NCBI RefSeq assembly: GCF_010731855.1 | Contig: NZ_AP022620.1 | Coordinates: 5,632,752 to 5,696,751, forward strand | Length of the DNA: 64,000 nucleotides | Direction of reading: 5' to 3' | From: Mycolicibacterium anyangense | GTDB taxonomy: Bacteria; Actinomycetota; Actinomycetes; Mycobacteriales; Mycobacteriaceae | Part shown: in pieces, positions 9,304-17,198 of the stretch | How positions within the stretch are numbered: position 1 is the stretch's first letter | Layout of the letters: every line of letters begins with the position of its first letter | Notes under the pieces: model-generated | What the model was told of the DNA's origin: nothing | The model's database searches: none | The model's input: the letters and a program-made list of their open reading frames with translations, nothing else | Position numbers and translations under genes: made by a program

Positions 9304-10404
9304 GTGACCGATCCCGGGCTTAACTCGCGTATGCCGGCCTCAATCGAATGGCTTACGCTCCTTATTTTTGAGGCAGCCAGATTCTTTTCGCGGGATGACC
9401 ATACCGAGCTGCTGGCAGAATTTGGAAAGCCTGAGCCGCCTGACTCCATGTTCCCGTTTAGCACGTCGGATTTTCTGCACTATCTGCAGCCCCGTGGCTT
9501 CCGGCATGCACTGTCGCAAGGATCGCGAATCCAACGAGTTATCGACCGCATGGTCGCCTGTGAAATGCTGACGGATTACGGCCAGGAGGCGTGGAATGAC
9601 GTGTTTGGTCGTCGATTCTTCACAAATACTCTAGCGACGCGATCGCAGGCAAAGGGTTGGCTCTGGTTGGCCGAGGTTATCGGGCCTGAATTAATCATTC
9701 CGAGTTATGGATCCATTACCTTACCGATCGTCGGCTTCGACAACAATAACGATGTGCACATCGGAACTGGTGTCCTGCTTGACGAACGTCATATCTTGAC
9801 GAACTCTCATGTAGTGAGTGATATGAGGGTAGAGCGAGTAGTGCAGCCCTCGGCGATTTCCCCACCCATGCCCGGCCTCCCAAATCAGTCCGCAGTTACT
9901 ATCGTCGATTGGGAATGCCACGCCCATCTCGACGTTGCCGTCATCACGGTCGAACCGGAACCCGGAACCACGGGTCTGCTACCGCTCGACGGTGTCGTGT
10001 TTCGGCGACCAGAATGGCGAGATGAGACGTACGTCTTCGGTTACCCACCCATTGCGCAGGCCGCCCAAGCGCACGTGACAGTGCAGCGGGGACAAGTGGT
10101 CAACCCATCGATCTCGAGCTGGTCAAGAGTGGCAGTTCCTGAAGACCATCCGAACTGGCCTGATGGTGACGGCAACGGAGTCGAATTTGAGTACTTCCTT
10201 TATTCGGCAATTTCTCGGCCCGGTAACAGCGGAGGCCCGATCGTCGCGCAGGATGGCCGACTTGTCGGCATAGTCGCGCATGAAGTACTGGACGCTGGGC
10301 GTGCTGATCACCCTTTCTACCGAGGGATACCAGGTCAAATGGTCGTAACGGCCTTGGGCGATCTAGGTTACGACGACCTTGCGGCCTTAGAGGACTGGAG
10401 CTAG
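9304..10404 (+). CDS. Trypsin-like serine protease with N-terminal helical domain
   Basis: The C-terminal 220 residues form a chymotrypsin-fold protease with the full triad: His169 (TNSHVV), Asp210 (HLDVAV) and Ser309 (GNSGGP), counting from the GTG at 9304. The first 130 residues are a separate, mostly helical part; in defence proteins this position often holds a recruitment or effector-associated domain. There is no signal peptide, so the enzyme is probably cytoplasmic. The frame is open back to 9019, but that would overlap the ATPase gene and encode poor-quality sequence; an ATG at 9331 is the other candidate. It follows the ATPase gene on the same strand after 218 bases, suggesting one unit in which the ATPase senses and the protease cleaves a target. 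Confidence 0.85.
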   Translation: MTDPGLNSRMPASIEWLTLLIFEAARFFSRDDHTELLAEFGKPEPPDSMFPFSTSDFLHYLQPRGFRHALSQGSRIQRVIDRMVACEMLTDYGQEAWNDVFGRRFFTNTLATRSQAKGWLWLAEVIGPELIIPSYGSITLPIVGFDNNNDVHIGTGVLLDERHILTNSHVVSDMRVERVVQPSAISPPMPGLPNQSAVTIVDWECHAHLDVAVITVEPEPGTTGLLPLDGVVFRRPEWRDETYVFGYPPIAQAAQAHVTVQRGQVVNPSISSWSRVAVPEDHPNWPDGDGNGVEFEYFLYSAISRPGNSGGPIVAQDGRLVGIVAHEVLDAGRADHPFYRGIPGQMVVTALGDLGYDDLAALEDWS

Positions 10405-10773
10405 GAAGTCGATATGCGCCGGCCTACCCGGTGGCGGATGTTTCTTGCCGGCACCAAGTCGGGCTGGGAATCAACCTTCGCTCATCGGGATCCCGTCAGC
10501 GAGTCCGTGACAAGCATCGGATAGCCGCGAGTACGCCCGCGAGGGCGACAGAGTCTCATAGCAAAAATCGATCTGTGTTTGCCCGCGGTAGACCGCTAGG
10601 CTACGCCTCGCCAGCTAACACGCAAACGCAAAGACTTCCGATTTGGGAACGAATTTGGGAACAAAACCCTCCGAAACAAGTCGAAATGAATGAGCCGCCC
10701 CGGAACGGTCCGAATTGTCAATAGCCATTTACCTGCATAAATGAGACTTAACGGACCTAGCAAACTATTGAGA
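10405..10773. other. Non-coding stretch before the element end
   Basis: No convincing gene is seen here on either strand. It holds the tandem repeat described at 10641-10662 and leads into the 3' tRNA fragment. No integrase gene or integrase remnant is visible, so if the element has its own integrase it should lie at the other end, outside the window. Confidence 0.5.
10641..10662 (+). repeat. Tandem ATTTGGGAAC repeat near the attachment site
   Basis: The 10-mer ATTTGGGAAC occurs at 10641-10650 and again at 10653-10662, a 12-base period. It lies about 110 bases from the tRNA-derived core. Short direct repeats at this distance from the core are typical of arm-type integrase binding sites, but that role is inferred from position only. 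Confidence 0.45.
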
Positions 10774-10824
10774 CGACAGCTCATAACCCAGAGGTCGCAG
10801 GTTCGAATCCTGTCCCCGCTACTA
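10774..10824 (+). other. 3' fragment of a CAT-anticodon tRNA: attachment site core of the integrated element
   Basis: The sequence reads as the 3' two-thirds of a tRNA: anticodon loop CTCATAA, variable loop AGGTCG, T arm GCAGG-TTCGAAT-CCTGT and acceptor strand CCCCGCT plus discriminator A. The 5' side is missing. No AGCGGGG acceptor strand precedes it, and the base-pairing partner of the anticodon stem does not match (GACAG against CCCAG). So this is not a functional tRNA but the duplicated 3' end left by site-specific integration. The intact tRNA (probably tRNA-Met) should be at the far end of the element, left of the window. Confidence 0.75.
10810..10824 (+). repeat. Left 15-bp target duplication of the IS481 element
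   Basis: CTGTCCCCGCTACTA here is identical to 12125-12139. The two copies directly flank the inverted repeats of the insertion sequence, so this is its target-site duplication. It lies inside the tRNA-derived core. Confidence 0.9.
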
Positions 10825-12124
10825 TGTGATGTCTCAGGACATCGGAATAGCCGTGAACCTGCATTAGGTTCGCGGCTTTTTCCGTTTGGGGCCTTTGGGT
10901 GCTCCGGTGGGTTGGTAGTCCCTGGTGGGGTCGAGGGTGAAGTCGCGCAGTAGTTCTCCGGTGGCGGCGTTGATGATGGTGATGTGGTGGTCCTGGGCCA
11001 GGATCAGGACGCGGGTTCGGTAGTGGTGGCGGCCGATGCCGATGTGGTGCAGGCGGCCGTTGACGCGCAGGGTGATGACTCCGGATGGGTGGATGCGGTC
11101 GGTGCGGACGCGGTTGTGGGTGTCGATGCGGCTTGCTGGGTCGGCTTTGGGTCGGCTGTTGTAGATGGTGGCGGGGGTGGCCCGGTGGGGCAGGGATCGG
11201 TGCGGGCGGTGGTGGTTGTACTCGTCGATGAAGGCGTCGATCTGGGTTTGTAGCTGGTCGATGCTGGTTGCTGGTGGTTGCCCTGTGAGGGCTTTTTTCA
11301 GCGTTTGGTGGAAGCGTTCGACTTTCCCGCAGGTGGTGGGGTGGTTGGGCGTGGAGTTGATCTGGCGGACGTTCAGGCGCCGCAGTTCGGCCTCGAATTG
11401 ATTGCGTCCGCCTTTGCCGCCGGCGAGGCGGGTGGTGAACACCATGCCGTTGTCGGTCAGTGTCGAGTAGGGAATGCCATGGTGGTCAACGGCTTTGCGG
11501 AACTCTGTGAGGACGACGTTTCCGGTGACGCTGCGGTGCGCGGTCACCGATAGGGCGTAGCGGGAGTGGTCATCGATCCAGCACAAGATCTCGGTGTGGG
11601 TGCGATCGGCCAGCCACCAGTGGGTGAAGTCGGCTTGCCAGCGTTCGTTGGGCTGTTCGGCGGCGAAGCGGATGTAGGAGGTTTTGGGTCGTTTGCGTGG
11701 GCTGTGTTCGACTAGGCCGGCGGCGTGGAGGTGGCGGCTGATCGAGGCGGTCGATACGCGTAGCTGGTGGTGGTGTTGCAGGTGCCAGGCGATGGTGTGC
11801 GGACCGTTGTCGAGGCCTTTGCCGGCCAGGGTGGCCCGCAGCTCGATGATCAGGTCAATGGTGGCCTGCGGTAACCGGGTGGGGCTGGAGTGGGGCCGCC
11901 GTGAGTGCGGCTCGAACGCGGCCTCGCCTTCAACGGCGTAGCGGGCGATCAGCCGGGAGATCCAGCCCTGCGATACCCCGTAATCGCGGGCGACCTGCGA
12001 CTGCGAGCGGCCCTCGACGAGTACCGCGGTGATGACCAACCGAGCCTTCGACACCAGCCGAAACTGGCCGATCACCTATTCCGATGTCTTGAGACACCCC
12101 ATTCCGATGTCCTGAAACACCACA
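10825..12124 (-). mobile_element. IS481-family insertion sequence, 1300 bp, complete
   Basis: The left end starts TGTGATGTCTCAGGACATCGG. The reverse complement of the right end reads TGTGGTGTTTCAGGACATCGG, and the terminal 26 bases match at 23 positions. A second, internal copy of the right-end sequence (GTGTCTCAAGACATCGGAATAG in reverse) lies next to the transposase start, so the right end is a double repeat. One intact transposase gene fills the element. It is flanked by a perfect 15-bp duplication, which implies a fairly recent insertion. Confidence 0.92.
10864..12075 (-). CDS. IS481-family transposase
   Basis: The 403-residue DDE transposase carries an N-terminal helix-turn-helix (RSQSQVARDYGVSQGWISRL, residues about 22-42), a second DNA-binding part (about 60-125) and an integrase core. 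The catalytic triad is visible: Asp in WQADFTHWW (about 155), Asp in TLTDNGMVF (about 218) and Glu in GKVERFHQTLKKA (about 262). The length is full and there is no frameshift, so it is probably active. It moves the surrounding 1300-bp element. Confidence 0.95.
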   Translation of the reverse strand: MIGQFRLVSKARLVITAVLVEGRSQSQVARDYGVSQGWISRLIARYAVEGEAAFEPHSRRPHSSPTRLPQATIDLIIELRATLAGKGLDNGPHTIAWHLQHHHQLRVSTASISRHLHAAGLVEHSPRKRPKTSYIRFAAEQPNERWQADFTHWWLADRTHTEILCWIDDHSRYALSVTAHRSVTGNVVLTEFRKAVDHHGIPYSTLTDNGMVFTTRLAGGKGGRNQFEAELRRLNVRQINSTPNHPTTCGKVERFHQTLKKALTGQPPATSIDQLQTQIDAFIDEYNHHRPHRSLPHRATPATIYNSRPKADPASRIDTHNRVRTDRIHPSGVITLRVNGRLHHIGIGRHHYRTRVLILAQDHHITIINAATGELLRDFTLDPTRDYQPTGAPKGPKRKKPRT

Positions 12125-12139
12125 CTGTCCCCGCTACTA
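12125..12139 (+). repeat. Right 15-bp target duplication of the IS481 element
   Basis: This copy is identical to 10810-10824. Joining the two copies restores the sequence from the tRNA 3' end into the terminator-like hairpin at 12147, which shows what the site looked like before the insertion. Confidence 0.9.
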
Positions 12140-12146
12140 AGTGGAA

Positions 12147-12173
12147 CGGCCCTTGGAGACTTCTCCGGGGCCG
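12147..12173 (+). terminator. Hairpin terminator originally downstream of the tRNA
   Basis: The arms CGGCCCTTGGAGA and TCTCCGGGGCCG pair with one bulge and are followed by CTTTC. Without the insertion sequence this hairpin would begin about 8 bases after the tRNA 3' end, the usual place for a tRNA terminator. Confidence 0.65.
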
Positions 12174-12302
12174 CTTTCATGCCCGGCCAGCTGATGAAGC
12201 CCCGCCTCTCTGCAGGGCGTCATCCCATCCTCCGTGCAGGTCACTAGCGACTCCATGCGCTTTGCTGGTATCCATAAGTCAGCAGGTCTGGAGGGAGATG
12301 GC

Positions 12303-12632
12303 ATGTCGCTTCGAGTCAACATTGAGTCGCTGGCGGCGTCTGGCACGGCGGTGGCCGGTCACGGCGAGAACGTCGCGATGAAGCACGCGGCAGCAGCCAG
12401 CCGGATCGATGCCGCCCAGGCCGGCTGGCAGGGGGCGTCGGCGCTTGCCATAACCGCGCTCTCCCAACAGTGGCTGGCCTCGACGAGTGCGGTGCTGACC
12501 CGTCTGAGCGACCATGCCCAAGGACTCCACAACAGCGCCCAGGGCTTCGTCGAGATGGAACAGCGGCACAGCCAATTGCTGGAACAGCCGGCACAGGCGG
12601 CGAACGCGATCGCCAGCCACACCAACCCTTGA
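12303..12632 (+). CDS. WXG100/ESX-like small protein
   Basis: This 109-residue helical protein has a W-x-G turn (AGWQGASALA, about residues 38-47) between two helices, as in EsxA/EsxB-like substrates of type VII secretion. The start at 12303 is set by a strong GGAGGGAG ribosome binding site 6-12 bases upstream; the frame is open further but without support. It is followed after 6 bases by a large WXG-DUF1023 hydrolase gene, and the two products may pair through their helical hairpins. No dedicated ESX secretion genes are in the window, so the export route is unknown. Confidence 0.8.
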   Translation: MSLRVNIESLAASGTAVAGHGENVAMKHAAAASRIDAAQAGWQGASALAITALSQQWLASTSAVLTRLSDHAQGLHNSAQGFVEMEQRHSQLLEQPAQAANAIASHTNP

Positions 12633-12638
12633 GCGTCT

Positions 12639-14438
12639 ATGACCCTGACCGTCCAAGACATCGAGCGCTGGAATCCCGGCGATGTGCGCGAGGTGTTCCA
12701 TGCGGCCACCAGCCGTGCGCAGGCCGCGCATGATGCCGCAGACGGCCTGGCCACTCTGCCGGCCTTCGAGACGTGGGGCGGTGAAGCGGCCGAAGCGGCC
12801 AAGCACGCCATCGGGCAAACGCGCAAGGACCTCGACGCACAAGGCAATGAAGCCCTCGCCGTCGCCAACGCAGCGCGCAGTGCCGCCGATGAGATCGAGC
12901 GCATCAAGTCCGAACTAGCAGCTCTCAAAGCTGATGCGGAATCCCTGGGCATGGAGATCGATCCGATTGCAGGCACGGTGCTGCCCGGTCCGAAGGTGCG
13001 CAACCCCGTGGAGGCCGAACTCAAAGAAATGCAGCTGCAGCCGCGCTTGGACAAGATCGTGGCCGAAGCGAACATGGTCGATATCGCACTGGCGAACGCC
13101 ATCAACATGGCTGGCGGCAAGACACCCATCCCGTCGCTGGGACCGCACCCCGAGATCCCGGACCGACCACCGCCTGGCGATCCGAAACAATTCGCCGACT
13201 ACTGGCGAAGCCTGTCCAAGGAGCAGAAGGACTACCTCTACAGCCAAGACCACAACATTGGCAACAATCCGAACATGCCGGTCGGCGACGACGACCATCC
13301 GGGCAGCGACTACTACAACCGGCTCAACCTGGCCGACCAGCTGAAGCATGCCGAAGCGGCTCAATCACAACTCGACGCACTGCGCGCCGAGCATCCCGAC
13401 TGGGCCGAGGGTAAGAACCTGCCCCGCAACATCGGCGATGCCCAGCAATACGCCGCTTGGCAGCGCCAGTTCACCGACGCGAAGAACGGCTCGAAGTACC
13501 TGTCGGACCTTCGTGCCGTGAACAACGCGGTCAAGGATCACCCCGAACGCAATCTCATGCTCCTGGACACCCAGAATGGTCGCCAAGCCAGAGCGGCGAT
13601 CGCGGTCGGCGACCCGGACAACGCCGAGCATGTATCCGTGACAACGCCAGGCCTCAACACCACCGTTCATGGCGCGATCGAAGGTATGAGCGACGACGCA
13701 ATGCACGTCCGTGCTGAAGCTATCCAGCAGCTCCGGCTGGCCGGTCGTGGCGATGAGGGAGTAGCTGCGATTGCCTGGATCGGCTATGACCCGCCGCAAG
13801 TCCCTGGCGGAACTGATCTCCCGGGCTCACTGCAAGGTGGATACGAAGTCAGCCACGACGCGGTTGCCAAGGCCGGGGCTGTGGATCTCTCCCGGTTTTA
13901 CGACGGCATCACCGCTGTTCACCACGGACCGCTCGACCTCACAGCCATTGGGCACTCCTACGGCTCCCTGACCACCGGCCTCGCGCTGCAGGAACCGGGC
14001 AGCCACGGCGTCGACAACGCTCTGTTCTACGGCTCACCCGGCATCGAGGCCACCACTCCACAACAGCTGGGACTGCAACCCGGCCACGTCTTTACGATGG
14101 AGACTCCCGACGACCCCATCCAGATGGTCTATGACGGGCCGAAGATCGCGCATCAGGTGGCGCCCTTCCTGCCTCCGCCCTTCAATGGCCTGGCGGGAAC
14201 AGGACTGGCCGCTGCCGATCTCACTGGCGCAGGCGATTTCGGACCCAACCCGGCCACCAACCCGAACTTCACCCACCTTGAGACTGGTGCTGTCACGGCC
14301 CCCGACGGTCGGGCGCTGTCCGCGGCTAGCGGACATAGCGACTACCCACGCTGGGACAGCGCCCATAATCAGCTCTACACCACCGGCTACAACATCGCTT
14401 CCGTCATTGCCGGTACAACCCCGATACCGCAGAAATGA
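12639..14438 (+). CDS. WXG-domain protein with C-terminal DUF1023 alpha/beta hydrolase
   Basis: The 599-residue protein has an N-terminal helical domain of about 100 residues with a W-x-G motif (ETWGGEAAEAAK, about 45-56), like a long ESX substrate. A linker follows, then a DUF1023 alpha/beta hydrolase from about residue 290. The nucleophile elbow is GHSYGS (about residue 439), and a likely catalytic His lies in GHSDYP near residue 566. The N-terminal domain probably pairs with the WXG100 protein encoded just upstream. The downstream lipoprotein gene overlaps by four bases (ATGA). The substrate is unknown; the family includes predicted lipases and esterases. The arrangement resembles secreted effector loci, with the lipoprotein as possible partner or immunity protein. 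Confidence 0.85.
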   Translation: MTLTVQDIERWNPGDVREVFHAATSRAQAAHDAADGLATLPAFETWGGEAAEAAKHAIGQTRKDLDAQGNEALAVANAARSAADEIERIKSELAALKADAESLGMEIDPIAGTVLPGPKVRNPVEAELKEMQLQPRLDKIVAEANMVDIALANAINMAGGKTPIPSLGPHPEIPDRPPPGDPKQFADYWRSLSKEQKDYLYSQDHNIGNNPNMPVGDDDHPGSDYYNRLNLADQLKHAEAAQSQLDALRAEHPDWAEGKNLPRNIGDAQQYAAWQRQFTDAKNGSKYLSDLRAVNNAVKDHPERNLMLLDTQNGRQARAAIAVGDPDNAEHVSVTTPGLNTTVHGAIEGMSDDAMHVRAEAIQQLRLAGRGDEGVAAIAWIGYDPPQVPGGTDLPGSLQGGYEVSHDAVAKAGAVDLSRFYDGITAVHHGPLDLTAIGHSYGSLTTGLALQEPGSHGVDNALFYGSPGIEATTPQQLGLQPGHVFTMETPDDPIQMVYDGPKIAHQVAPFLPPPFNGLAGTGLAAADLTGAGDFGPNPATNPNFTHLETGAVTAPDGRALSAASGHSDYPRWDSAHNQLYTTGYNIASVIAGTTPIPQK

Positions 14439-15010
14439 GTCCATCGTCCATGACACTGCAACGACCCCCTATGAAGCGGCGACTCGCTGCTGTTGGTTGC
14501 GTTGCGGCAATCATGCTGGGAGCAACAGGATGTCATGTGAGTAACCCCTACCGACCCACCGATCCCACCCACGCCAGCCAGGCCGCCGCCAGCCTCCAGT
14601 CTCTGCCGAGCTTGGAGGACACGAAGAATCAGCTGACAGCAGCAATAGCGACTGTGGGACAACAAATTTCAGCCATTGCCCCAACTGTCGCGTGGGCGTG
14701 GCGTGACGACGAAAGCCGTAGTAGCGGCTGCCCCCCACCGTATGAGCAGTCGGGCGGCCAGGAAATCCTGCTTGCCAACTACGTCTCCGATGTTCCCATC
14801 CCGGATGAGCAGTGGAAGCAGGCCTACGACATCGCCGCAAAGGCTGCCAATGCGCTCGGAGCGACGGCAGTGACGGTCTTCAAGGACGCGCCCAACAACC
14901 ATGATGTGCAGTTCTCCAGCGAAACGGGCACCACCCTCCGTTTCGGATCGCAGAAGGCTGCTCTCCTCAGCGGCGGTACTGGTTGCCGGCTACCCGCAAG
15001 CAAGCACTGA
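14435..15010 (+). CDS. LppA/LppB-like lipoprotein
   Basis: The protein is a membrane-anchored lipoprotein. A basic start (MKRRLA, in-frame ATG at 14471) leads into a hydrophobic segment ending in the lipobox LGATGC. The mature part begins with a Pro/Ser/Thr-rich stretch, then SLEDTKNQLTAAIATVGQQI, and ends with a Cys-containing globular domain. That pattern fits the mycobacterial LppA/LppB family. The ATG at 14435 overlaps the hydrolase stop (ATGA), but the best signal peptide starts at 14471. Function is unknown; coupling with the WXG-hydrolase pair suggests a role at the same envelope site. Confidence 0.8.
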   Translation: MSPSSMTLQRPPMKRRLAAVGCVAAIMLGATGCHVSNPYRPTDPTHASQAAASLQSLPSLEDTKNQLTAAIATVGQQISAIAPTVAWAWRDDESRSSGCPPPYEQSGGQEILLANYVSDVPIPDEQWKQAYDIAAKAANALGATAVTVFKDAPNNHDVQFSSETGTTLRFGSQKAALLSGGTGCRLPASKH

Positions 15011-15095
15011 CTCATTCCGGCGGGCAGTCCGTGAGATGGAACGGTAGGCAAGCCAATGGATGCTCATGGCTTGCCGAGGCCCGGACGACGAGCGC

Positions 15096-15728
15096 TTACC
15101 CCGTCAACCCCAGCAGCGGCGGCACCAGATAGCGGCGGGCAAACGACCGTGCGGCGTCGTCGTCACCGAGCGCGACATTCTGCGACGGCGTCAGCACGAA
15201 TGAGACGATCACCCGCACCGTCACCTCGGCGACCTCGAGCAGCTCGAGCTGTGTGCGCTTGTCGTCGGGCAATGCTACGGCCAGCTGATGGGCCAGGAAC
15301 GACGACGCCGTCTGGATGACACCGTCGCCTTCGATGGTCAGGAAGGGCAGCACGGTTTCCGGCTCGGTGGCGAGCAGCCGCTGCAGTAGCGCATGCTCGC
15401 GCATCGTCGTCAGCGTGAACACGAAGCCCTCGACCAGCTTGTCCTCGGCTGTGGGGTAGCCGCCGGCTTCGGCGGCCAACTCGGACAGGAAATGCTCGAG
15501 TTCGCGCAGCAGCACCGCCTCGACAATCGCGTCCTTGTTCGCGAAGGTCCGGTACAGCGTGACGCGGGCCAGCCCGGAGCGCCGCGTGATGTCCTCGACC
15601 GTGGAGCGGCGGATGCCGAACAGCTCGAACTGCTTGAGCGCCGCATCGAGGATCCGCTGGGCATTGCCCTCCGCGGTCGGCGACCCGAAACGCTGCACCG
15701 CTTTGGCGAGCAGGCCGCTGTACTTCAT
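15096..15728 (-). CDS. TetR-family regulator
   Basis: This 210-residue repressor has an N-terminal helix-turn-helix (TVEDITRRSGLARVTLYRTFANKD, split over residues 43-66) and a divergent ligand-binding half. It is transcribed away from the diiron oxygenase gene across a 102-base gap that contains a perfect GATACA/TGTATC inverted repeat, its likely operator. It probably controls itself and the oxygenase-DUF4873 operon. The inducer is unknown. Confidence 0.9.
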   Translation of the reverse strand: MKYSGLLAKAVQRFGSPTAEGNAQRILDAALKQFELFGIRRSTVEDITRRSGLARVTLYRTFANKDAIVEAVLLRELEHFLSELAAEAGGYPTAEDKLVEGFVFTLTTMREHALLQRLLATEPETVLPFLTIEGDGVIQTASSFLAHQLAVALPDDKRTQLELLEVAEVTVRVIVSFVLTPSQNVALGDDDAARSFARRYLVPPLLGLTG

Positions 15729-15759
15729 CGGTGCAGTCTAAGGCCCCCATTGAGGCATT

Positions 15760-15784
15760 GATACAAACAGACGAAGAATGTATC
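15760..15784. promoter_or_regulatory. Likely TetR operator
   Basis: GATACA at 15760-15765 and TGTATC at 15779-15784 form a perfect 6-bp inverted repeat with a 13-base spacer. It lies midway between the divergent regulator and oxygenase genes, the usual place for a TetR autoregulatory site. Confidence 0.6.
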
Positions 15785-15830
15785 TTCGGTTCACGGCGCT
15801 CAGGCGCGCGCGACTATCGGGAGGCATCTC

Positions 15831-16739
15831 ATGGCCACGGCTTCGGGCACCAAGACGGCGACACCCAGTCGGGAGGATTTCTCCGAACGGCTGCTCAAGG
15901 GTTCGGCCAGGAAGTCCTACGCGCCGGTCGTCGACATCGACTGGGAGACGCCCGTCGTGCCGGACACGTTCTTCCTGCCGCCGCGGATGGTGTCGCTGTA
16001 CGGCACCCCGTTGTGGGCGCAGATGACCCGTGAGCAGCAGATCGAGCTGTCGCGTCAGGAGTTCGTCAACCTGCTGTCGGCCGGTGTGTGGTTCGAGAAC
16101 ATCCTGAATCAGGCCCTGCTGCGTGGCCTGATGCATGCCGATGTCACCTCGGCCACCGCCCACTACTCCTTGACCGAGCTCGGCGACGAGACCCGCCACA
16201 TGGTCATGTTCGGCCGCACCATCGATGCTGTCGACGGAATTCCGTTTCAGCCCAAACGCTTTCAGCGGATGATCATCAACACGTTGCCCCTGATGTTCCA
16301 GAAGCAGGTCTTGTGGATCGCCGCGCTGGTGGGCGAGGAGATCTTCGATGCCATGCAGCGCCAGATCCTCGATGACCCGGACGTGCAACCCATCGTGCGG
16401 CGCATCATGCGCATCCATGTGACCGAGGAGGCGCGCCATATCCAGTTCGCCCGCGATGGCGCCCGCCGCGAGGTGCCGAACATGAAGCGGCGGAACCGGT
16501 TTCTGCTCGCCACGGTGCACGGCGCCGGTGGTCCCTTCTACCGCTACCTGTTCACCAACCGGGCGGTCTACCGCCGCGCCGGACTCGACGGAAGGCAAGC
16601 TCGACGGCAGGCCCGCGCCAACCCGAACTTCCACGACGCCACCCGGGCCGGCTTCGCACCTTTGGCTGCGTTCCTGGAGGATATCGGCCTGATGAACCCG
16701 ATCAGCCGGCGCATGTGGAAGCGGTGCAACTTCCTGTGA
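15831..16739 (+). CDS. AurF-like diiron oxygenase
   Basis: This 302-residue diiron protein is related to the p-aminobenzoate N-oxygenase AurF. Metal-ligand motifs are visible: ENILNQ near residue 88, GDETRHM near 123 and TEEARHIQF near 204, plus an extra acidic pair in GEEIFD near 166. A GGGAGG ribosome binding site precedes the ATG. Its stop overlaps the start of a DUF4873 gene (GTGA). Mycobacterial members of this family have no assigned substrate, so N-oxygenation of an amine is possible but unproven. Confidence 0.85.
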   Translation: MATASGTKTATPSREDFSERLLKGSARKSYAPVVDIDWETPVVPDTFFLPPRMVSLYGTPLWAQMTREQQIELSRQEFVNLLSAGVWFENILNQALLRGLMHADVTSATAHYSLTELGDETRHMVMFGRTIDAVDGIPFQPKRFQRMIINTLPLMFQKQVLWIAALVGEEIFDAMQRQILDDPDVQPIVRRIMRIHVTEEARHIQFARDGARREVPNMKRRNRFLLATVHGAGGPFYRYLFTNRAVYRRAGLDGRQARRQARANPNFHDATRAGFAPLAAFLEDIGLMNPISRRMWKRCNFL

Positions 16740-17029
16740 CCGCCGCTATCGATGGAAGTGGCGTCTTCGACGGTGCCGCCGAACTGGATGTTGACGGCCG
16801 GCGCTGCGCCATACGGGTACGCCTGGCCGGTCACCTCAATCCGATCGACGGGCAATACCACTGGCAGGGTCTGGCCTACGGCGCGCCCGACGGCGTGGTG
16901 GCGGGTGCTCAAGCTCAGCTGACCATCGGAAGCCACACTGCGCCAGTGCGACTGGTGGAGAAGGTGCCGTCTGGGCAGATCATGATCTGCGGAGTCGGTG
17001 CGCCGCCCTACGAGATTCCGTCAGTTTAA
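16736..17029 (+). CDS. DUF4873-like protein
   Basis: A small beta-rich protein of 97 residues with a GVFDGAAELDVDGRR start and HLNPIDGQYHWQGL in the middle fits the DUF4873 family. In other actinobacteria this domain is often found beside or fused to monooxygenases. The GTG start at 16736 overlaps the oxygenase stop codon by four bases, so the two are coupled. It is probably an accessory protein of the diiron enzyme. Confidence 0.75.
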   Translation: MTAAIDGSGVFDGAAELDVDGRRCAIRVRLAGHLNPIDGQYHWQGLAYGAPDGVVAGAQAQLTIGSHTAPVRLVEKVPSGQIMICGVGAPPYEIPSV

Positions 17030-17198
17030 TAGACATCTTTCGGTCAATTTTTCAGCGCCAGGGCGTCAAGGTCGGTGATCAGTTCAGCACGGCATACCGT
17101 GGTGAAGACGGTCAAACACGATGTGTACGGTGCGCTATCGAGCACCGTCAGATCCAACGAGCTCAGCAACCATCCACCTGACGCTTCGAGTCTCAGGC

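Noticed and set aside
10431..10724. 97-residue frame between the protease gene and the tRNA fragment
   Set aside because: No ribosome binding site, no family, and biased composition; it overlaps the direct repeats.
10750..10824. A complete functional tRNA gene
   Set aside because: The 5' acceptor strand and matching anticodon stem are missing; only the 3' part is present.
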